Both the position numbers and the translations under genes were made by a program. DNA of 64,000 nt, from positions 14,157,265-14,221,264 of the forward strand of contig CAJINV010000001.1 in NCBI GenBank assembly GCA_905178155.1. Direction: 5' to 3'. Shown piece after piece: positions 1 through 11,082 of this stretch. Position 1 is the stretch's first letter. The number at the start of each line of letters is the position of its first letter. This stretch comes from Amoebophrya sp. A120. Lineage: Eukaryota; Sar; Dinophyceae; Syndiniales; Amoebophryaceae. Under the pieces are notes generated by a model that was not told where the DNA came from, did not search any database, and saw only the letters and a program-made list of their open reading frames with translations.

Positions 1-1621
1 TAACTGTGTCAAAGCCACCTCTGCGCAAAGAACCGACGAAGTTGCACTTGTAGCAGAAAACTTTCGCTTCTTGATCCGCAGGCAGGAGTCGCTGATGATG
101 GCGGAACCGAACCGGTAGAAGAAAGTCCACCAGTGTGTCATGCAGCCACTTGTCCATCAACAACGCTTCTACGTGTCGCACCCGGATCATCTCTTTGGTC
201 CAGTGTTCGTCCTTGCCAGCAACCAGCAGCAGCGTATCCTCTCCCAGTTTTTGTAGATGCTCCTCCCACCAGGACTCGACTTTCTTTTCTGTTTCAGCAC
301 TCACGGCCCACTCCTTTTCCAACTCACCAAGTAGACGCTCCTGTTCTGGCGTCAACGAGGGCAGCAGCATCACGTCGTCCTCACTTTCCTGGTCGGAAAA
401 ATCCTGTTCCTGTTTGGCCGAGTCTTGCTCCGCTTCGTCCAACATCTGTTCGTCGTTTTCCGCCAGTAAGTTGTTTTCCACAGCAGGAGCTTTCGACAAG
501 CTGGCAGTCCTGCTTTTGTTCTGCTGAAGATCATGACCGGCGCCGAGAAACAAACCACTCTGCTCCTCGCGCATGGTGACGTCAAAGTTCTGGCTTTCCT
601 CCCCAAAAATTCTGCTACCCGGCTGCTCGTCATACAGCAGCGACGAACCGTAAAGGCTGCTCGAGGAGTGCGAGTGGGCGGGGGGTGCCTGTGGGGGCTC
701 CTCGTATGCAGCTCCGTAGGTGTTTGCGGCGGGGGACGATGAAGGAAGGAAATGCTGGGTGTTCAGCACACGATCTAGGTACTCCAACTCAGTGTCGTCA
801 CCGTTTTCGTGGTCTTCTTGTTGCACATTGGAATCCGGAAGAGGGTCAAGCGCCACGGGCTCCTTCGTGTCTGCGGGTTCGAGGAGAAGAACGTTATTTC
901 TAGAACTCGAGCTTGTTAGTGAAGAGACGGCTACATTTTTGCTTTCACCTTTCCCAACTCGTTCTCGTGGTAACAGTCGGGGGTGTCGTTGCACCGGTGC
1001 CGGTTGTGGGTCTGGAGGCCCTGTACGCCGAGCAGCACCGGGGCGCGCGAAATGCGTCGTATCGCCGTCGACGCCAGGGAGCGTAAATGTGAACAAATTA
1101 CTAGAATTGTTAGCTCCGTTGCCGTGGAGCTGCAGTGGTGTCTCGTCAATGTCGTTTTCCGCTCGTTGACGCGTTTCCTCCTGGTTCATCTTCGTGATTA
1201 TCGTTGGAGTGTAGTCTCTCTCGATCTGTCGGATGAGGTGGTTTTGGCAGTCGTTTCTGAATTGAGTCCGCTGCTCCGGGTCCATTTCTGCAAGCTGCTT
1301 CTCGCCGAACAGCCGTAACATGTTGTCGTCAACCTCTGCTTCGATGTGTTCGAGCACGATCCTGTCCTCTTCCTGCCTCAGCATCATCGTCGTTGGGTCG
1401 CGGGACCGGTGCTTATCTGCATACGCGCTCAAATCCTGCGAGTTCTGCATTGTTCCTGTTCGCCTGTTGCCGCTTAGAATGTCAAAAAAAGTGGCAGCAC
1501 ACTCGTCCCCGAAGTCGCGTCGATAAATTTGTTCGGCAAGAACCCAGGCCTTCGGCTCTTCCAGATCCAGCGTTCGGTTGCGCAAGTAGCTGGGTGCTCC
1601 TGCTCGGTCCCGTGTTGCCAT
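1..1621 (-). CDS. Ulp1/SENP-like (C48) cysteine protease, N-terminal part, cut by window edge
   Basis: One open frame runs without interruption from the ATG at 1621 to the window edge (540 codons), with no stop and no intron needed. The first ~150 residues are charged and helical. A low-complexity middle rich in Ser, Pro, Glu and Asp follows. A conserved-looking C-terminal block starts near residue 490, with WLHDTLVDFLLPVRF and then FCYKCNFVGSLRRGGF. Known of the family: Ulp1/SENP SUMO proteases open their catalytic domain with 'WLND..I.FYL', then a '.FNSFFY..L...G' block. The match in order and spacing suggests a deSUMOylating or deneddylating enzyme. The His, Asp and Cys catalytic residues would lie beyond the left edge, so activity cannot be judged. 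Alternative: an unrelated coiled-coil protein with a chance match. Confidence 0.6.
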   Translation of the reverse strand, partial: MATRDRAGAPSYLRNRTLDLEEPKAWVLAEQIYRRDFGDECAATFFDILSGNRRTGTMQNSQDLSAYADKHRSRDPTTMMLRQEEDRIVLEHIEAEVDDNMLRLFGEKQLAEMDPEQRTQFRNDCQNHLIRQIERDYTPTIITKMNQEETRQRAENDIDETPLQLHGNGANNSSNLFTFTLPGVDGDTTHFARPGAARRTGPPDPQPAPVQRHPRLLPRERVGKGESKNVAVSSLTSSSSRNNVLLLEPADTKEPVALDPLPDSNVQQEDHENGDDTELEYLDRVLNTQHFLPSSSPAANTYGAAYEEPPQAPPAHSHSSSSLYGSSLLYDEQPGSRIFGEESQNFDVTMREEQSGLFLGAGHDLQQNKSRTASLSKAPAVENNLLAENDEQMLDEAEQDSAKQEQDFSDQESEDDVMLLPSLTPEQERLLGELEKEWAVSAETEKKVESWWEEHLQKLGEDTLLLVAGKDEHWTKEMIRVRHVEALLMDKWLHDTLVDFLLPVRFRHHQRLLPADQEAKVFCYKCNFVGSLRRGGFDTV

Positions 1622-2963
1622 GCTGCAGTATCAGGAGAGATTGCACTGAGAATTATGTCGCTGCCCCGGGGTCCTCAAGGGCTGTGCGCCAAAAGATTTT
1701 GCCGACTCTGTTGTTGTCCGTCCTGATGACAAAGGCCGGAATTTTTGCGAGGCTCGATAGCGGAAACGTAAAGCGAATGAGCAGGAAGATGTTGTAGGTT
1801 AGAGCCGTCGCGGTGATGAATCCTCACTTGCTCTGGTGCCCAGGAGAAGCGGGCTCGGTGATTTGTGCTTAATGCGCTACCTCCGTCATCATGAAGGAAA
1901 ATCAAACTATCAGTCGTGGTGCTTTAGTTGCTCTATTGTCAGAGGGTGAAAAGGAAAAACATAAGGTCTCACGTTCCATCTTAGTCGTACTCACATGTTG
2001 GCGTCAGTTAGGTTGCTGAATCTGACAGATTGCTGTTGAAGGTGGTTACTCAACTATATCTTCAAAGGACCTTCCTATTTACGAATCTATTTTACGAATT
2101 TCATTTGTTTTCATTGGATTTGGAAAGACTCAGATTCGTAACTTACTAGCCTGAAAAATGAACGAAAAGAAAGGACTAGAATGTGAGTGAAGTAAACTGA
2201 AAGTGAATTTGCCTGCTGAACAAAACTTGAATGCAGGACAAGACCCTACAAATACAGCAGGCCTCAACTTGTACTTGATCGAGATCAGTAGCGGTTCAAA
2301 TTTGAACGAGGAAATCAGTCGCAGAGTCTTGCGCGAGTCGCCATCTTTGTACTCGCTGCGGCCTCATCAGCATTATGTACAAGCTGGCGCTTTCTTACCA
2401 GCTTATCAATCACCAGAAGCGGAACAACTCAGGGCTGTTTATCGGCGATAGTTTTGTCGACTTCAGCTGGATTTCTTTTGCACTCAACGTTCACGACTGC
2501 TACTTCTTTTCTCTTTTTCTGTACAACTACAAACACGTCGTGCGTAGTTATTTGAATGATGTTGATACTTTCGCCAACTTGATGATGCGCTTCAACATGT
2601 CGAAACCATCAAAAGATCTACACGAATGAAATAACTGTTGCTCGTCCCACATCACATACATATATCTTACAGCATCGACTTTGTGCTTGCAGCCCTTGTG
2701 CTCGGTTTTGATGCTGTCTGTGTGGTCTTGTAAGCGTTTCTGAATCCAATGGATCAGATGAGGGACACGGACAAGACTTTATCTTTCACATGAAACTACT
2801 ACATGCGATGTACAGGTGACTCTCACATTTTACATTTTTGTCTGAAACTAAAACGAAGACTAATATGTTTTGATATGTACTAGCGCCTCCACGTGAAGGT
2901 GACGGCAGTTTTTTCCTCTCTTGACACGACGACTGAGTTTGTTCTTCAATTTTCAGTTTCAGC
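1622..2963. other. gene-free stretch, 5' of the protease gene and 3' of the secreted-protein gene
   Basis: No reading frame here looks coding on either strand; the longest ATG frames are short and of random composition. The stretch is richer in A and T (notably 2040-2160) than the flanking genes. It must hold the start signals of the gene at 1621 and the 3' end of the gene stopping at 2964. No repeat or RNA gene was recognised. Confidence 0.5.
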
Positions 2964-3497
2964 TTATTCCTCCAGGGGCGGTTCGCAGTCCACAAGTTCC
3001 AGGCCGTCCACGAGGCGCACAGCTCCAATCTCCATTGCTGCTTCCCCTTCGGACATGTTCGGTGTGGCGACCAGCGACACCGTGAGTGTGATGTTTTTGC
3101 TGTCCAGCAAGGCGTCCGTCAGATAGGCGTGGAGGACATTCCAATCTTCGCCACAAAGCTGTGCAAATTTGACCGCACTGCCGCCGTGCCCCTGGATCCG
3201 GAGCAGGAGTGGTGGTGGAATGTTTAGTGAAACAAGAGCTGGCGGTTGTTGATTTTCATCAACATCGGCTGCTGCGAGTGATGATGCTGACACGGCGCCG
3301 CTTCGTGTCGTCGTTGCAAGCAATTCCGTGCGGCTTGCTTCGACGTCGACAATGTGCAAGGGGCCCTTGCCGGCAACCTCGAGGAAATAGGACCACTTGA
3401 ACAACCTGGGCAGAAGGTTTTTCTTTTTTTCTCCTTTCTGCGGGACAGCGCTCGCTAGGAACGCAATCTGCACAACGACTACGACGATTGCAAACAT
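2964..3497 (-). CDS. small secreted or luminal protein of unknown function, 177 aa
   Basis: A single-exon frame starts at the ATG at 3497. Residues 1-17 (MFAIVVVVVQIAFLASA) form a clear hydrophobic signal peptide. A basic segment (KKGEKKKNLL-like) and a ~140-residue region with many alternating hydrophobic residues follow. That region includes LLLRIQGHGGSAVKFAQLCG and ITLTVSLVATPN, which look like beta strands. No second membrane segment is visible, so the product is probably exported or kept in the secretory system. No family was recognised. The antisense frames are poorer in every respect. The end of the DPY30 gene lies 65 bases upstream, on the same strand. Confidence 0.65.
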   Translation of the reverse strand: MFAIVVVVVQIAFLASAVPQKGEKKKNLLPRLFKWSYFLEVAGKGPLHIVDVEASRTELLATTTRSGAVSASSLAAADVDENQQPPALVSLNIPPPLLLRIQGHGGSAVKFAQLCGEDWNVLHAYLTDALLDSKNITLTVSLVATPNMSEGEAAMEIGAVRLVDGLELVDCEPPLEE

Positions 3498-3561
3498 TGC
3501 GGATTTTTCGGAAAATCAAATACAGAAAAGGCACATTTCATCATCATTCGATTTTCTTTAC

Positions 3562-5459
3562 TTAATACCTCTGCACCCCTTCGAAATCGGTTTCCCCGGG
3601 TTGTGTTTTCAGGCTGCGGAAAAACTTGACAATCGTAGCCCAGGGACAGCCTGGCGCGACCACGCTACTCGGCGGGGCAGTCGGCGACGTGTGCAAGCCC
3701 GCCTGGAGGTTGTGAATCATGGACGGTGACTGCGCGCCGGGATTGTTGCGCGTCTTGCTCGCCAACAGGCTGGAAGAGGGGCCGCCAGGCGTCAGTAATG
3801 TTGGTGCTGTTCCTGCAGTGGAACCGATTGCCGAGGCCGTCTCTCCAGACGACGGACCCGCTACAACAATATTGATTGTATTTTTTGTCGTCGTTGACAC
3901 TTCTTCTTGACCTACTACACCTTGTTTCTTTTCCCGCGGGGATAGAAACACAGCGCCATCCCGATCAGAGCTCGCGGCACTGGCACTTGACCCTCTCGCA
4001 TCGGCACCCAGGCCCTTTCCTTCCGCTGGTGTAGGTTCTTTCTGCAGTTGTACCTTTTCGTTTTCCTCTTCACCACTGAACGCCCCCAACAGGTCGTCGT
4101 AGTTGTCGTTTTCCCGATGGATGCCATCGTACCAGAGCTGGAGCAGAGCGCGCAGCCCGCAAATCATAGGATCGTCCTCGCTGGACACGGTGCGGGGGAA
4201 GACAAATTCAAAATCCAACACCTCCGCCATATCGACTTTCAATTTCCGCACGACCGTCGCGAACCGCGTTTCCAAACGCCCCCAGCGGGCACGGAGGTCG
4301 AGAATTCTCGCTTCCAGCTTTTTCAGTGTAGAGGTTCGTTTTTGTCTCTCCGCGTGTTCGCGTTTTCGTTGGTCAGCTTTTTTCAGCACTTCAACGTCCA
4401 AAGCGCCTCGATCCGTCTCGATGGTTCTCCGCAACAGGGCCCACACATCGGAAAACGTCATCATTTTCTGGAACAGTTGGCCTTCATCTTGCTGGTCAAG
4501 AATGTTGCCGCGTTGATCCACTTGCACCCCAGAAGCTGATGAACCGGGTTCCGCCGATGTCCGTGCCGACTCTTCGGGGTGCAGAACAGCAGTTCCGGGA
4601 GGTGGAGATGTTGACGACGACGCGCGCAAAGTGGGTCCGGAAATTTCGTGGAAGTGTGATTGCAACTGCCCCTCCAGAAACCATTCCTGATCGACAAATT
4701 CCAGAAAGCGTGCTACGTCACTCTCAAGCAAAACTGGATTGGTTTTGGAAAACAGCAAGGAAGCCGGGGCCATCGGATCGCGGCCCACCTCCTGTTTCGC
4801 AAATTTGTGGAACAGTTCCTCCAGTAGGTGCTTGCGCCGCAAGAAGGCACGACGGCTGCGCTCCAGCTCCGCGCAGCGGCGCAATGTGGCCAGGCAATTC
4901 TGGCGCACGGGGTCCCGGAAGGCGCGTGATGCGTTACGCGGATGGTTTCGGGCGAGGTACTGCCCTAACCATTTTATCGGATTCCAATCCTGAGTATCGC
5001 CGCAATCGCTCCGGAAGGCGAGTTTCCGCCCAAGCTCGTCCAGACCTGCAGTTCACGTGGATGGAAAATAACTAAATTAATGCGTAGTGATTCTTGTTGA
5101 CGTTGGGGTTCACACTGACAGCAGCTCCACTCTCGACGTGCGCCGATGCCGCTGCCGTTCTACTTTCATCTATCGTGCACGACAAAACCAAACGACGAAC
5201 TGGTGCACTGGGCTTCGCTACAGATACAGTGCCAGTAGGATCTAGCTACTTACACAGATACAAAACGTTGTGATCGATGTTGACACGACAACGACTCACC
5301 TTCGAGTAGCACAGGCCATACGTCGTTTTGCACGAGGTAAAGGTCGTAGTCGTCGAGCTTCTTGGTGCCACAGCGCCGGTCGGTCAATTCTGCGAACAAG
5401 GCACGCAAGCCAGCGTCGCTTAGAAAATCCGGGACGCGACAGTCAGCGCGGTTGCTCAT
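3562..5459 (-). CDS. DPY30-domain coiled-coil protein (probable axonemal scaffold), 2 exons, 547 aa
   Basis: Exons complement(3562..5045, 5300..5459). Intron 5046-5299 is GT-AG and both ends share AGGT (GAAG/GTGAG and GCAG/GTCTG). Joining restores a DPY30 docking helix pair at about residues 41-92: YLVQNDVWPVLLEG from exon 1 continues as LDELGRKL, then DWNPIKWLGQYLARNHPRN. This matches the family pattern 'YL...V.P.L.EGL..L....P.nPi.wLa.YL..N'. The domain dimerises and binds amphipathic anchor helices in COMPASS, radial spokes and other axonemal complexes. A Lys/Glu/Arg-rich coiled coil follows near residues 225-280, then an acidic and Ser/Thr/Gly-rich tail. With a ciliary CC2D2A gene in the same window, a flagellar role is the likeliest inference. 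The total (1,644 nt) is in frame, which supports the splice model. Confidence 0.75.
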
Positions 5460-5906
5460 CTTCTTCGTGTCTATGAGGAAGAAGTTCTGTTGTTCTTCCT
5501 TGCGTATGATTCTTGTAGCGAACTTCTGGTCTTGAACAATTATAGGACAGAGACATCAAAGACTATCCCCGTTTCTGGTGCGTCTATGACATCCATGACA
5601 GTGACCAACAAACGCACGACAAAAAAAGGTCAACACGAACACCAGCCCCAAAGGCGAATAGAAGTACGGGAAGATGATCGAGGCCAATGTTTCTCGAGGG
5701 TTCGGCGCTCAATGCGACACCATCGTAGCAGTTGTATGATGCTTCCTTCACACCTTTCTTCAAGTCTACTGTCATTTCTTTTTTCTTACCTGCCAACGTT
5801 CTATCGTACAAAATTATCGGAAGTATCGATGCGATGCGGATCGATAGGAATTATAATACGGCTCATGATCGCAGCCAAAAAATGTTCAGCAAGCTTCGTC
5901 CACGTT
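5460..5906. other. gene-free spacer between the DPY30 and alpha-kinase genes
   Basis: This holds the 5' flank of the DPY30 gene and the 3' flank of the kinase gene. A plus-strand frame at 5490-6014 overlaps the last kinase exon in antisense and has no recognisable domain, so it was not called. Nothing else was seen. Confidence 0.45.
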
Positions 5907-7945
5907 CTACCTTGCAATTTTCAAGAGTCGGCACATCTCACCGCAGCGGTGCGAGTCGAAAAATTCTTTCATGCCTTGGGCTTTTCTGTCCGCTCTACCG
6001 TACTTGCCATCTAGGGAGTGCAACTGCGGATCGGTGAAGCCCTCGTGAGTTCCTTGGATGTCGACTACCATCTCTGTCCCATTCGTGTGAACGGACGTCC
6101 AATGGGAGAAAGCTTGGGCCAAGCGGGCAGCAAAACCTGTGTGAAAATTGTAGTCGATCGCGTCGTAGGAAAAAAAAAAGTAAATACAACGGGGCGGAAC
6201 GACGAGTTCTATGTTGATCATAGCTGGGGCTAGGGGCTAGCACAGTTCATGGGAATGCCAAACGAGCAAACTACAAGGACCAAGTGCAACACTGAAACGA
6301 TGAAAACCTGCAGCGTCTCCCCGGTCTTTTACTTCCTGGCACACCCATCCGTTGTTGCCGTTGTATTTTCTGTAGTCGCCTTCGAGTTCCGGCTCCGCTG
6401 CCAAGTACCGAAAGCCTCCTTTCACCTTGCTGTCCTTCAACCGATAAACGTGCATGGGCACAAACTGGAAGTTGGAATGGATTTGCAGTTCCTGCAGCAG
6501 CTGTGCGCTTGCGCCTCCAAACATGGCAGCCGTCCGGAGGGCTTTTTTGAAGTCGGTCGACAACACAATCGCGCGGCCTTGGCACTTCGACGTCTCTGCA
6601 TGAAATCGAAGGCGTTCGGCGTACTCGCCCTCGTGCCTGGACTCCTTGGCGACCTGATGATATCGAAGTGGAACTCTTTTTTCATAGAAAACTGTTTCAT
6701 CTTCTTCAAGTTCACCATCTGCATACAAAAAATTGATACCATGTGAATCGCTCCACCGTTCGGCTGCACTACTCGCATCTTGTACACGTTCCGGATACCG
6801 CCCTGGGCGAAGGGGTTGTCGCGAAGAATCACCGTTTTTGCCACTTCCTGTGTCAGTGGAACTGGCTTGAACTCCTCACTGTCGGCGTTCTTTAGCACCA
6901 TTCGCCGCACGTCGGAAAATTTCTGCTCGCCCTCGCCAGCTTCAGAGTTTGATGTAGACGAGGACTGTGCCCGCGCGCTGCTGGCAGAGTTCCTGCCCTC
7001 CAGCTGGACCGCTCGCTCCCGCCCGAGACCGGGATTCGGGGCGTCACTGCGGAAGCACGTAAGTGCCGTACTGATGTTGAAGAACGTCGAGCGCATACCG
7101 GTGGACTGCGTAGCAGCGGACGCTGTGAACAGCGCCGACGGTTGCGGAGCCGCTGGCTGCTGCGCGGCTATCTCATCCATTTGCAAAGTGCTTTCGTGGA
7201 AGGTGCCATCGAATTTCCACGCGAGATATCGCAGCCAGGGAAACCCCTCCGGGTAGATGCCGACGAAATGCAGCTGCAGCTTGTCTTCCCCGACGTAGTT
7301 TTGCAAATCGGCTAGCTCGGTGCCGACGGAAGGGTATTCTTTCCCGTGCGAGCGGTGGTGGGTTTGCATCTTCGGCGCACTTGCATGCATCGCTGGGGGC
7401 GTTACCTGCAAATCACCGGGACGGCCGTCGCTCAAAAACAACAGCAGCACTTTCTCGTTGAAATGTTGCGGCTTCGTCCCCCCTGAGAGGACTTCTCGGG
7501 CTTTCCGAATCCCGGCCGCGAACGTGGTGCCACCACGAGGTTGGTTCGCGCTCGCCGCATTTCGCAGGCGCGTTGCCACGCCGGATTCCTGTCGCTGAAA
7601 CACAACTGTTGCTTCCTCCTGCCACAGAATCAGTGAGTAGTACAGCGACCCGGGCGAGTTGTTGAAAAGGCCCAAGTTCCGGTCTGCTTTCTCCTGCTCT
7701 TCGACAAACTCCTGCGCACAATTGAAAACCGCCTTCCACCGGGTAATTTGTTGACCCGTTGTTCCAACACTCTTTCCGACGGCTACATCGGTTTGCCGCA
7801 TGGACCCGGACTGATCGATGCAGAAAATAACATGACAGGACTTTTGCGAACTATTGCCCTCATGCTTGAGTCGTTTGGCTGCAGGAGCACCGGACGGCGG
7901 AAAGTCGGTGCCACGTTTGAGTGGAAAATTGGAGGAAAGCGACAT
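5907..7945 (-). CDS. von Willebrand A domain + alpha-kinase (VwkA/eEF2K-like atypical protein kinase), 3 exons, 609 aa
   Basis: Proposed exons complement(5907..6136, 6308..6718, 6757..7945). The N-terminus has a basic patch (KRLKH), then a VWA domain with the metal-binding DQSGS at residues 44-48, RGGTTFAAGI and LFLSDGRPGD. A Ser/Glu-rich linker leads to the alpha-kinase. Its motifs are NPFAQGGIRNVYKMR (N-lobe glycine loop), VAKES (candidate catalytic Lys), AEPELEGDYRKYNGNNGWV, then AQAFSHW, VVDIQGTHEGFTDPQLHS and the zinc-binding end HRCGEMCRLL. This set and order are those of Dictyostelium VwkA and eEF2 kinase: Ser/Thr phosphorylation in alpha-helical contexts. Intron 2 (6137-6307) is flanked by the direct repeat CAGGTTTT. 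Intron 1 is inferred to be only 38 nt (6719-6756), the one GT-AG choice I found that restores frame. The motifs on both sides make the joins convincing. Confidence 0.85.
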
Positions 7946-8854
7946 CGTTGGTTATCTTGTGTCTTTTTCGTGAAAACCTAAGATGCTTGCCGCTATGAGT
8001 CCGTACATCTAGTACAGCCAACGCACACGTCGCATTTTTTCTTTTTCTAAATTATTGGTTCGTTTCGTTACCTTCAAGAAAAAGAATGGCCAGCCCCGCC
8101 CATAATGTTTGAAAGTGTAGTGTTGATGGTGCCTGCGAAGATGAACATGAAGATCAGAAGAGAAATACAAAAGGAAAACGAAAATTGGCGATTGGATTGT
8201 TAAGATTCTGTCTGGTTGCACAAGAAAAGGAATCTTATCTCTCCGACAGGAAAGATAAGTTCCATCGTCACCCAACAGAATGCTGTGGTCTTTTTCAATA
8301 AAACTTTGTCAATGGTGCACAATGAACTTGAGAGCTTGCAGTTGCAGACGCACCTTTCCGCCCACTCAACAAACAAAGGAAGCGACCTTGCGCGACATTT
8401 GTGGACCAACACGACTTGTTTGCCTGTTATCCTGCACATTAACAGGTGAATCACGCCTTTGAAACACCACCGAAGTGGCGGAAACTTCTGTTCCCGAGGG
8501 AAGCGCGAAGTAGTTATTAGCGGCCTGCAACCCATGTCTCAGGGTGGACGGCCAAGCGTCCGCTAGTATGTTTCAGTGTACTATATTATTGGATGGTGAC
8601 CACGCTGAGTTCGCTATCGTTTTTGATTTCGTATTGAAATTTATTGCTCTTGTGCTTGGATGAGGGACCAACCAGTTATATTTGGAGACAATGCCACTGT
8701 CTGTTTCTGCCTCGAAGTGTAGCTTTCGCGGATAATACAGAGAGGAGTTATAGTACGGTTCCTCGTCGACCTTGCTGCAATTGACGACTTCGATTCGATA
8801 CTGCTTGTCAACCTTGCACGGGAACTCATCATTTTCTGTAGATCCCTATGATCT
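7946..8854. other. gene-free stretch between kinase and beta-helix genes
   Basis: Short minus-strand frames at 8009-8535 and 8641-8832 have no domain and poor composition. One might be an unrecognised exon or untranslated region. No repeat or RNA gene was seen. Confidence 0.4.
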
Positions 8855-9991
8855 TCACGGCTTGGAATATTTCACTTTGTTCTCACAGTGTTGGACCCAC
8901 CAAGCATCATTGTCTGGCTCGAGCTCGTAGAAACCGAAGTACGGCTGCGTATCCCGAGGCCCGGGCTGGATGTGATTCCGTCCAAAACGGGTCAGCTTCG
9001 ACTGGCCTGGAGTAGGGGCACCTACCCAAGCTTCGACACCCCACTCCCCGCAAGAGTCAATGATGCAATCCTTGGCAATGACTTCCGGAATGTCTTTTTC
9101 CTCCGATACCGACATGCCATAGCGTCGGACCTCGGTAATCATGCACTTGTGAAACGTGCAAGCCGGGCAGTCTACCTGCACTCCATCGGTACCTCCCCGA
9201 ATGGTGCACTCATGTAGCAGCACAGTGCACAAGTAGGGGGAGCAGCCTTGGCGACGGTACTCTTCCTGGGACGTTTTGTTGAGATGCAGCGCGTCCGGAA
9301 CGCACTCGCCTTGGTTTGCCGAACAGTTAATCGTGACGTTTTGCAGGGTGCACTGTTTCAATTCCGACCCCAGGATCTCCACACTTCCCAAAAGGCGGAT
9401 ATCTGCAATTGTGAGGCGTCCAACGCCCTCCGTCTCGCCCAAAAAGCGAAACTTGGAAAAATGTAGCTTGGTTTCTTCTTGGGAAATTCCGCGCAGAGTG
9501 ATGGCGTGTGTCACGACCAAGCAACTCTCCCCGTCAACACAGACCGGCTGCTCATGCAGATCTCCCTGACCACCTCCGCCACTTTCTCCAGCGTCAGACG
9601 CCTCGTCATCCGAATCCTTCCCGGACGCAGCAGGGGGAGAGCCATCCACCGTGAAGTCACCTTTGGGTAGCGACAGTGCCATGTTCGGCGGGCAATTGTC
9701 CACCCACTTCTGAACTTCCTCGAGCGTGAACTGCACCGGACCCAGAGAAGACAGGTTCGCTTCCTTGACCTTGAGCGCGGTAGCGCGGGGTCCTGCGGCG
9801 GAATACAGACGATCGCACACGTAACGCCCTGCATCGGAGTCGAAGCAGCGAATAATGACTAGTGTTCCATTCAACGCATTTGCCGCCTTCAGACCCTGAA
9901 GCTCGCAAATGGTATTGGTGCAGTAGCTCGTCGCACCAGCAGTGTCCTCACTAGGGCCAATGAGAGCGGCCTCCCCTCCTGATTGCACCAT
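8855..9991 (-). CDS. right-handed beta-helix protein, short paralogue of the neighbouring giant protein, 378 aa
   Basis: The open frame continues upstream to 10204, but the first ATG is at 9991 (MVQSGGEAAL), so I chose that start. Residues 30-110 carry RYVCDRLYSAAG, VKEANLSSLGPVQFTLEEVQ and WVDNCPPNMALSLPKGDF. An acidic Gly-rich insert (SDDEASDAGESGGGG) follows. Then come repeated short beta-strand rungs such as LLGSVEILGSELKQCTLQNV, VTINCSANQG, DALHLNKTSQEE, IRGGTDGVQVDCP and IIDSCGEWGVEAW. This is the pattern of parallel beta-helix (pectate-lyase or NosD-like) folds. No signal peptide and no polysaccharide-lyase active site was recognised. It aligns end to end with the last ~340 residues of the next gene upstream (11083-17490), in the same block order. 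A tandem partial duplication is the simplest origin. Confidence 0.75.
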   Translation of the reverse strand: MVQSGGEAALIGPSEDTAGATSYCTNTICELQGLKAANALNGTLVIIRCFDSDAGRYVCDRLYSAAGPRATALKVKEANLSSLGPVQFTLEEVQKWVDNCPPNMALSLPKGDFTVDGSPPAASGKDSDDEASDAGESGGGGQGDLHEQPVCVDGESCLVVTHAITLRGISQEETKLHFSKFRFLGETEGVGRLTIADIRLLGSVEILGSELKQCTLQNVTINCSANQGECVPDALHLNKTSQEEYRRQGCSPYLCTVLLHECTIRGGTDGVQVDCPACTFHKCMITEVRRYGMSVSEEKDIPEVIAKDCIIDSCGEWGVEAWVGAPTPGQSKLTRFGRNHIQPGPRDTQPYFGFYELEPDNDAWWVQHCENKVKYSKP

Positions 9992-11082
9992 TTTCGATAT
10001 CCTCGCAGGTTTGATTTGGGTGTGTTTCCGCTTGCTTCCGCTTGGCGGTCTGAAAAATGTTTTTCCTGAAAAAAGAAAAAGTAAAAAAAGAGGAACTACT
10101 TCGCCTCTACCACTATTCTTTACGCAATACGAGACGCAATTTGTTTCTGGAACAGGTTCGTTTTTCCTTTCTTTCGGCAGGGTAGCCCTAAAAATTCGAA
10201 TCACTTCTCTTCGCTGAAAAAATGCTCCTGCAAGGATCTACGTGTTTCTTTTCCCCTGAAGAAGCAACCTGATGATTTTGATTGCAGATGCAGAGATTTA
10301 TTCCCACATACAACTCCTGCGGACCTACCGCATAAGCTAACCAGCTCGAAACGGAATCGGAAATATCGAGAAGAGGATCACGGAAAAAGATGGCAAGCAA
10401 AGACCTGGGAACTGGCTTGCTCAGGTCCGCGAAGTGGACCATGTTGACCATGTTGCTCACATAATGATCTGCGTTGTGGACAAGATCGCCTTCGCCTACT
10501 CTTCTTCACATAATGATCGTTCCGAAGGTAGTGATCTTCAGACGGAAGGCAGCTAAAGCGACTTTCATTCAGTCGATCAATGGCCTTCCTTAGGCACTTC
10601 TATTGCTGTTGCTGCTAGAGCCACAAGTAAGACTTTTAACTTTGAACAAAAATGACGTGACTTGCACAGGACGGAATAAAAACCGAACTCAAGAACTGAG
10701 CAATGCGCTTCGTGTCCCTTCTAACCCAGAATTGTGAGACTCTCAGAGGCAGAACTGCGAGAAATTTCGCATTTCAGGCGGATTAGGAACTTTTGAGATC
10801 ATGAGCATCCATTGTTATTCTTTGTTCTTGAGGAGATCGAGATCGCTGCACCCAGTCCTGCAATAGCAGTGTTTAGTGTCAGATGCACTCCCTCGGCTTG
10901 ACACGTTCGGTGGCAATGTTTTATTTTGCTCGATCACGAACTACTGACACTTTGACTTCCGTCTGTTAGTTGGAGATTTACTGAGGGAAGGATCGAAAAA
11001 AGCAGCACAAACACAGCCATCGATGACTTTACCAATAGGATTTGCCTCTATTAACTTCATGCTTTTGAATCTACTCCGCACA
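9992..11082. other. gene-free stretch between the two beta-helix paralogues
   Basis: The open frame of the downstream gene runs to 10204 without an ATG; 9992-10204 is taken as 5' flank. The rest shows no coding signal, no tandem repeat and no inverted repeat that I could see. Confidence 0.4.

Noticed and set aside
135-1169. Serine-rich plus-strand frames near the left edge
   Set aside because: They are the antisense of the acidic, Ser-rich protease gene, whose 540-codon frame is uninterrupted.
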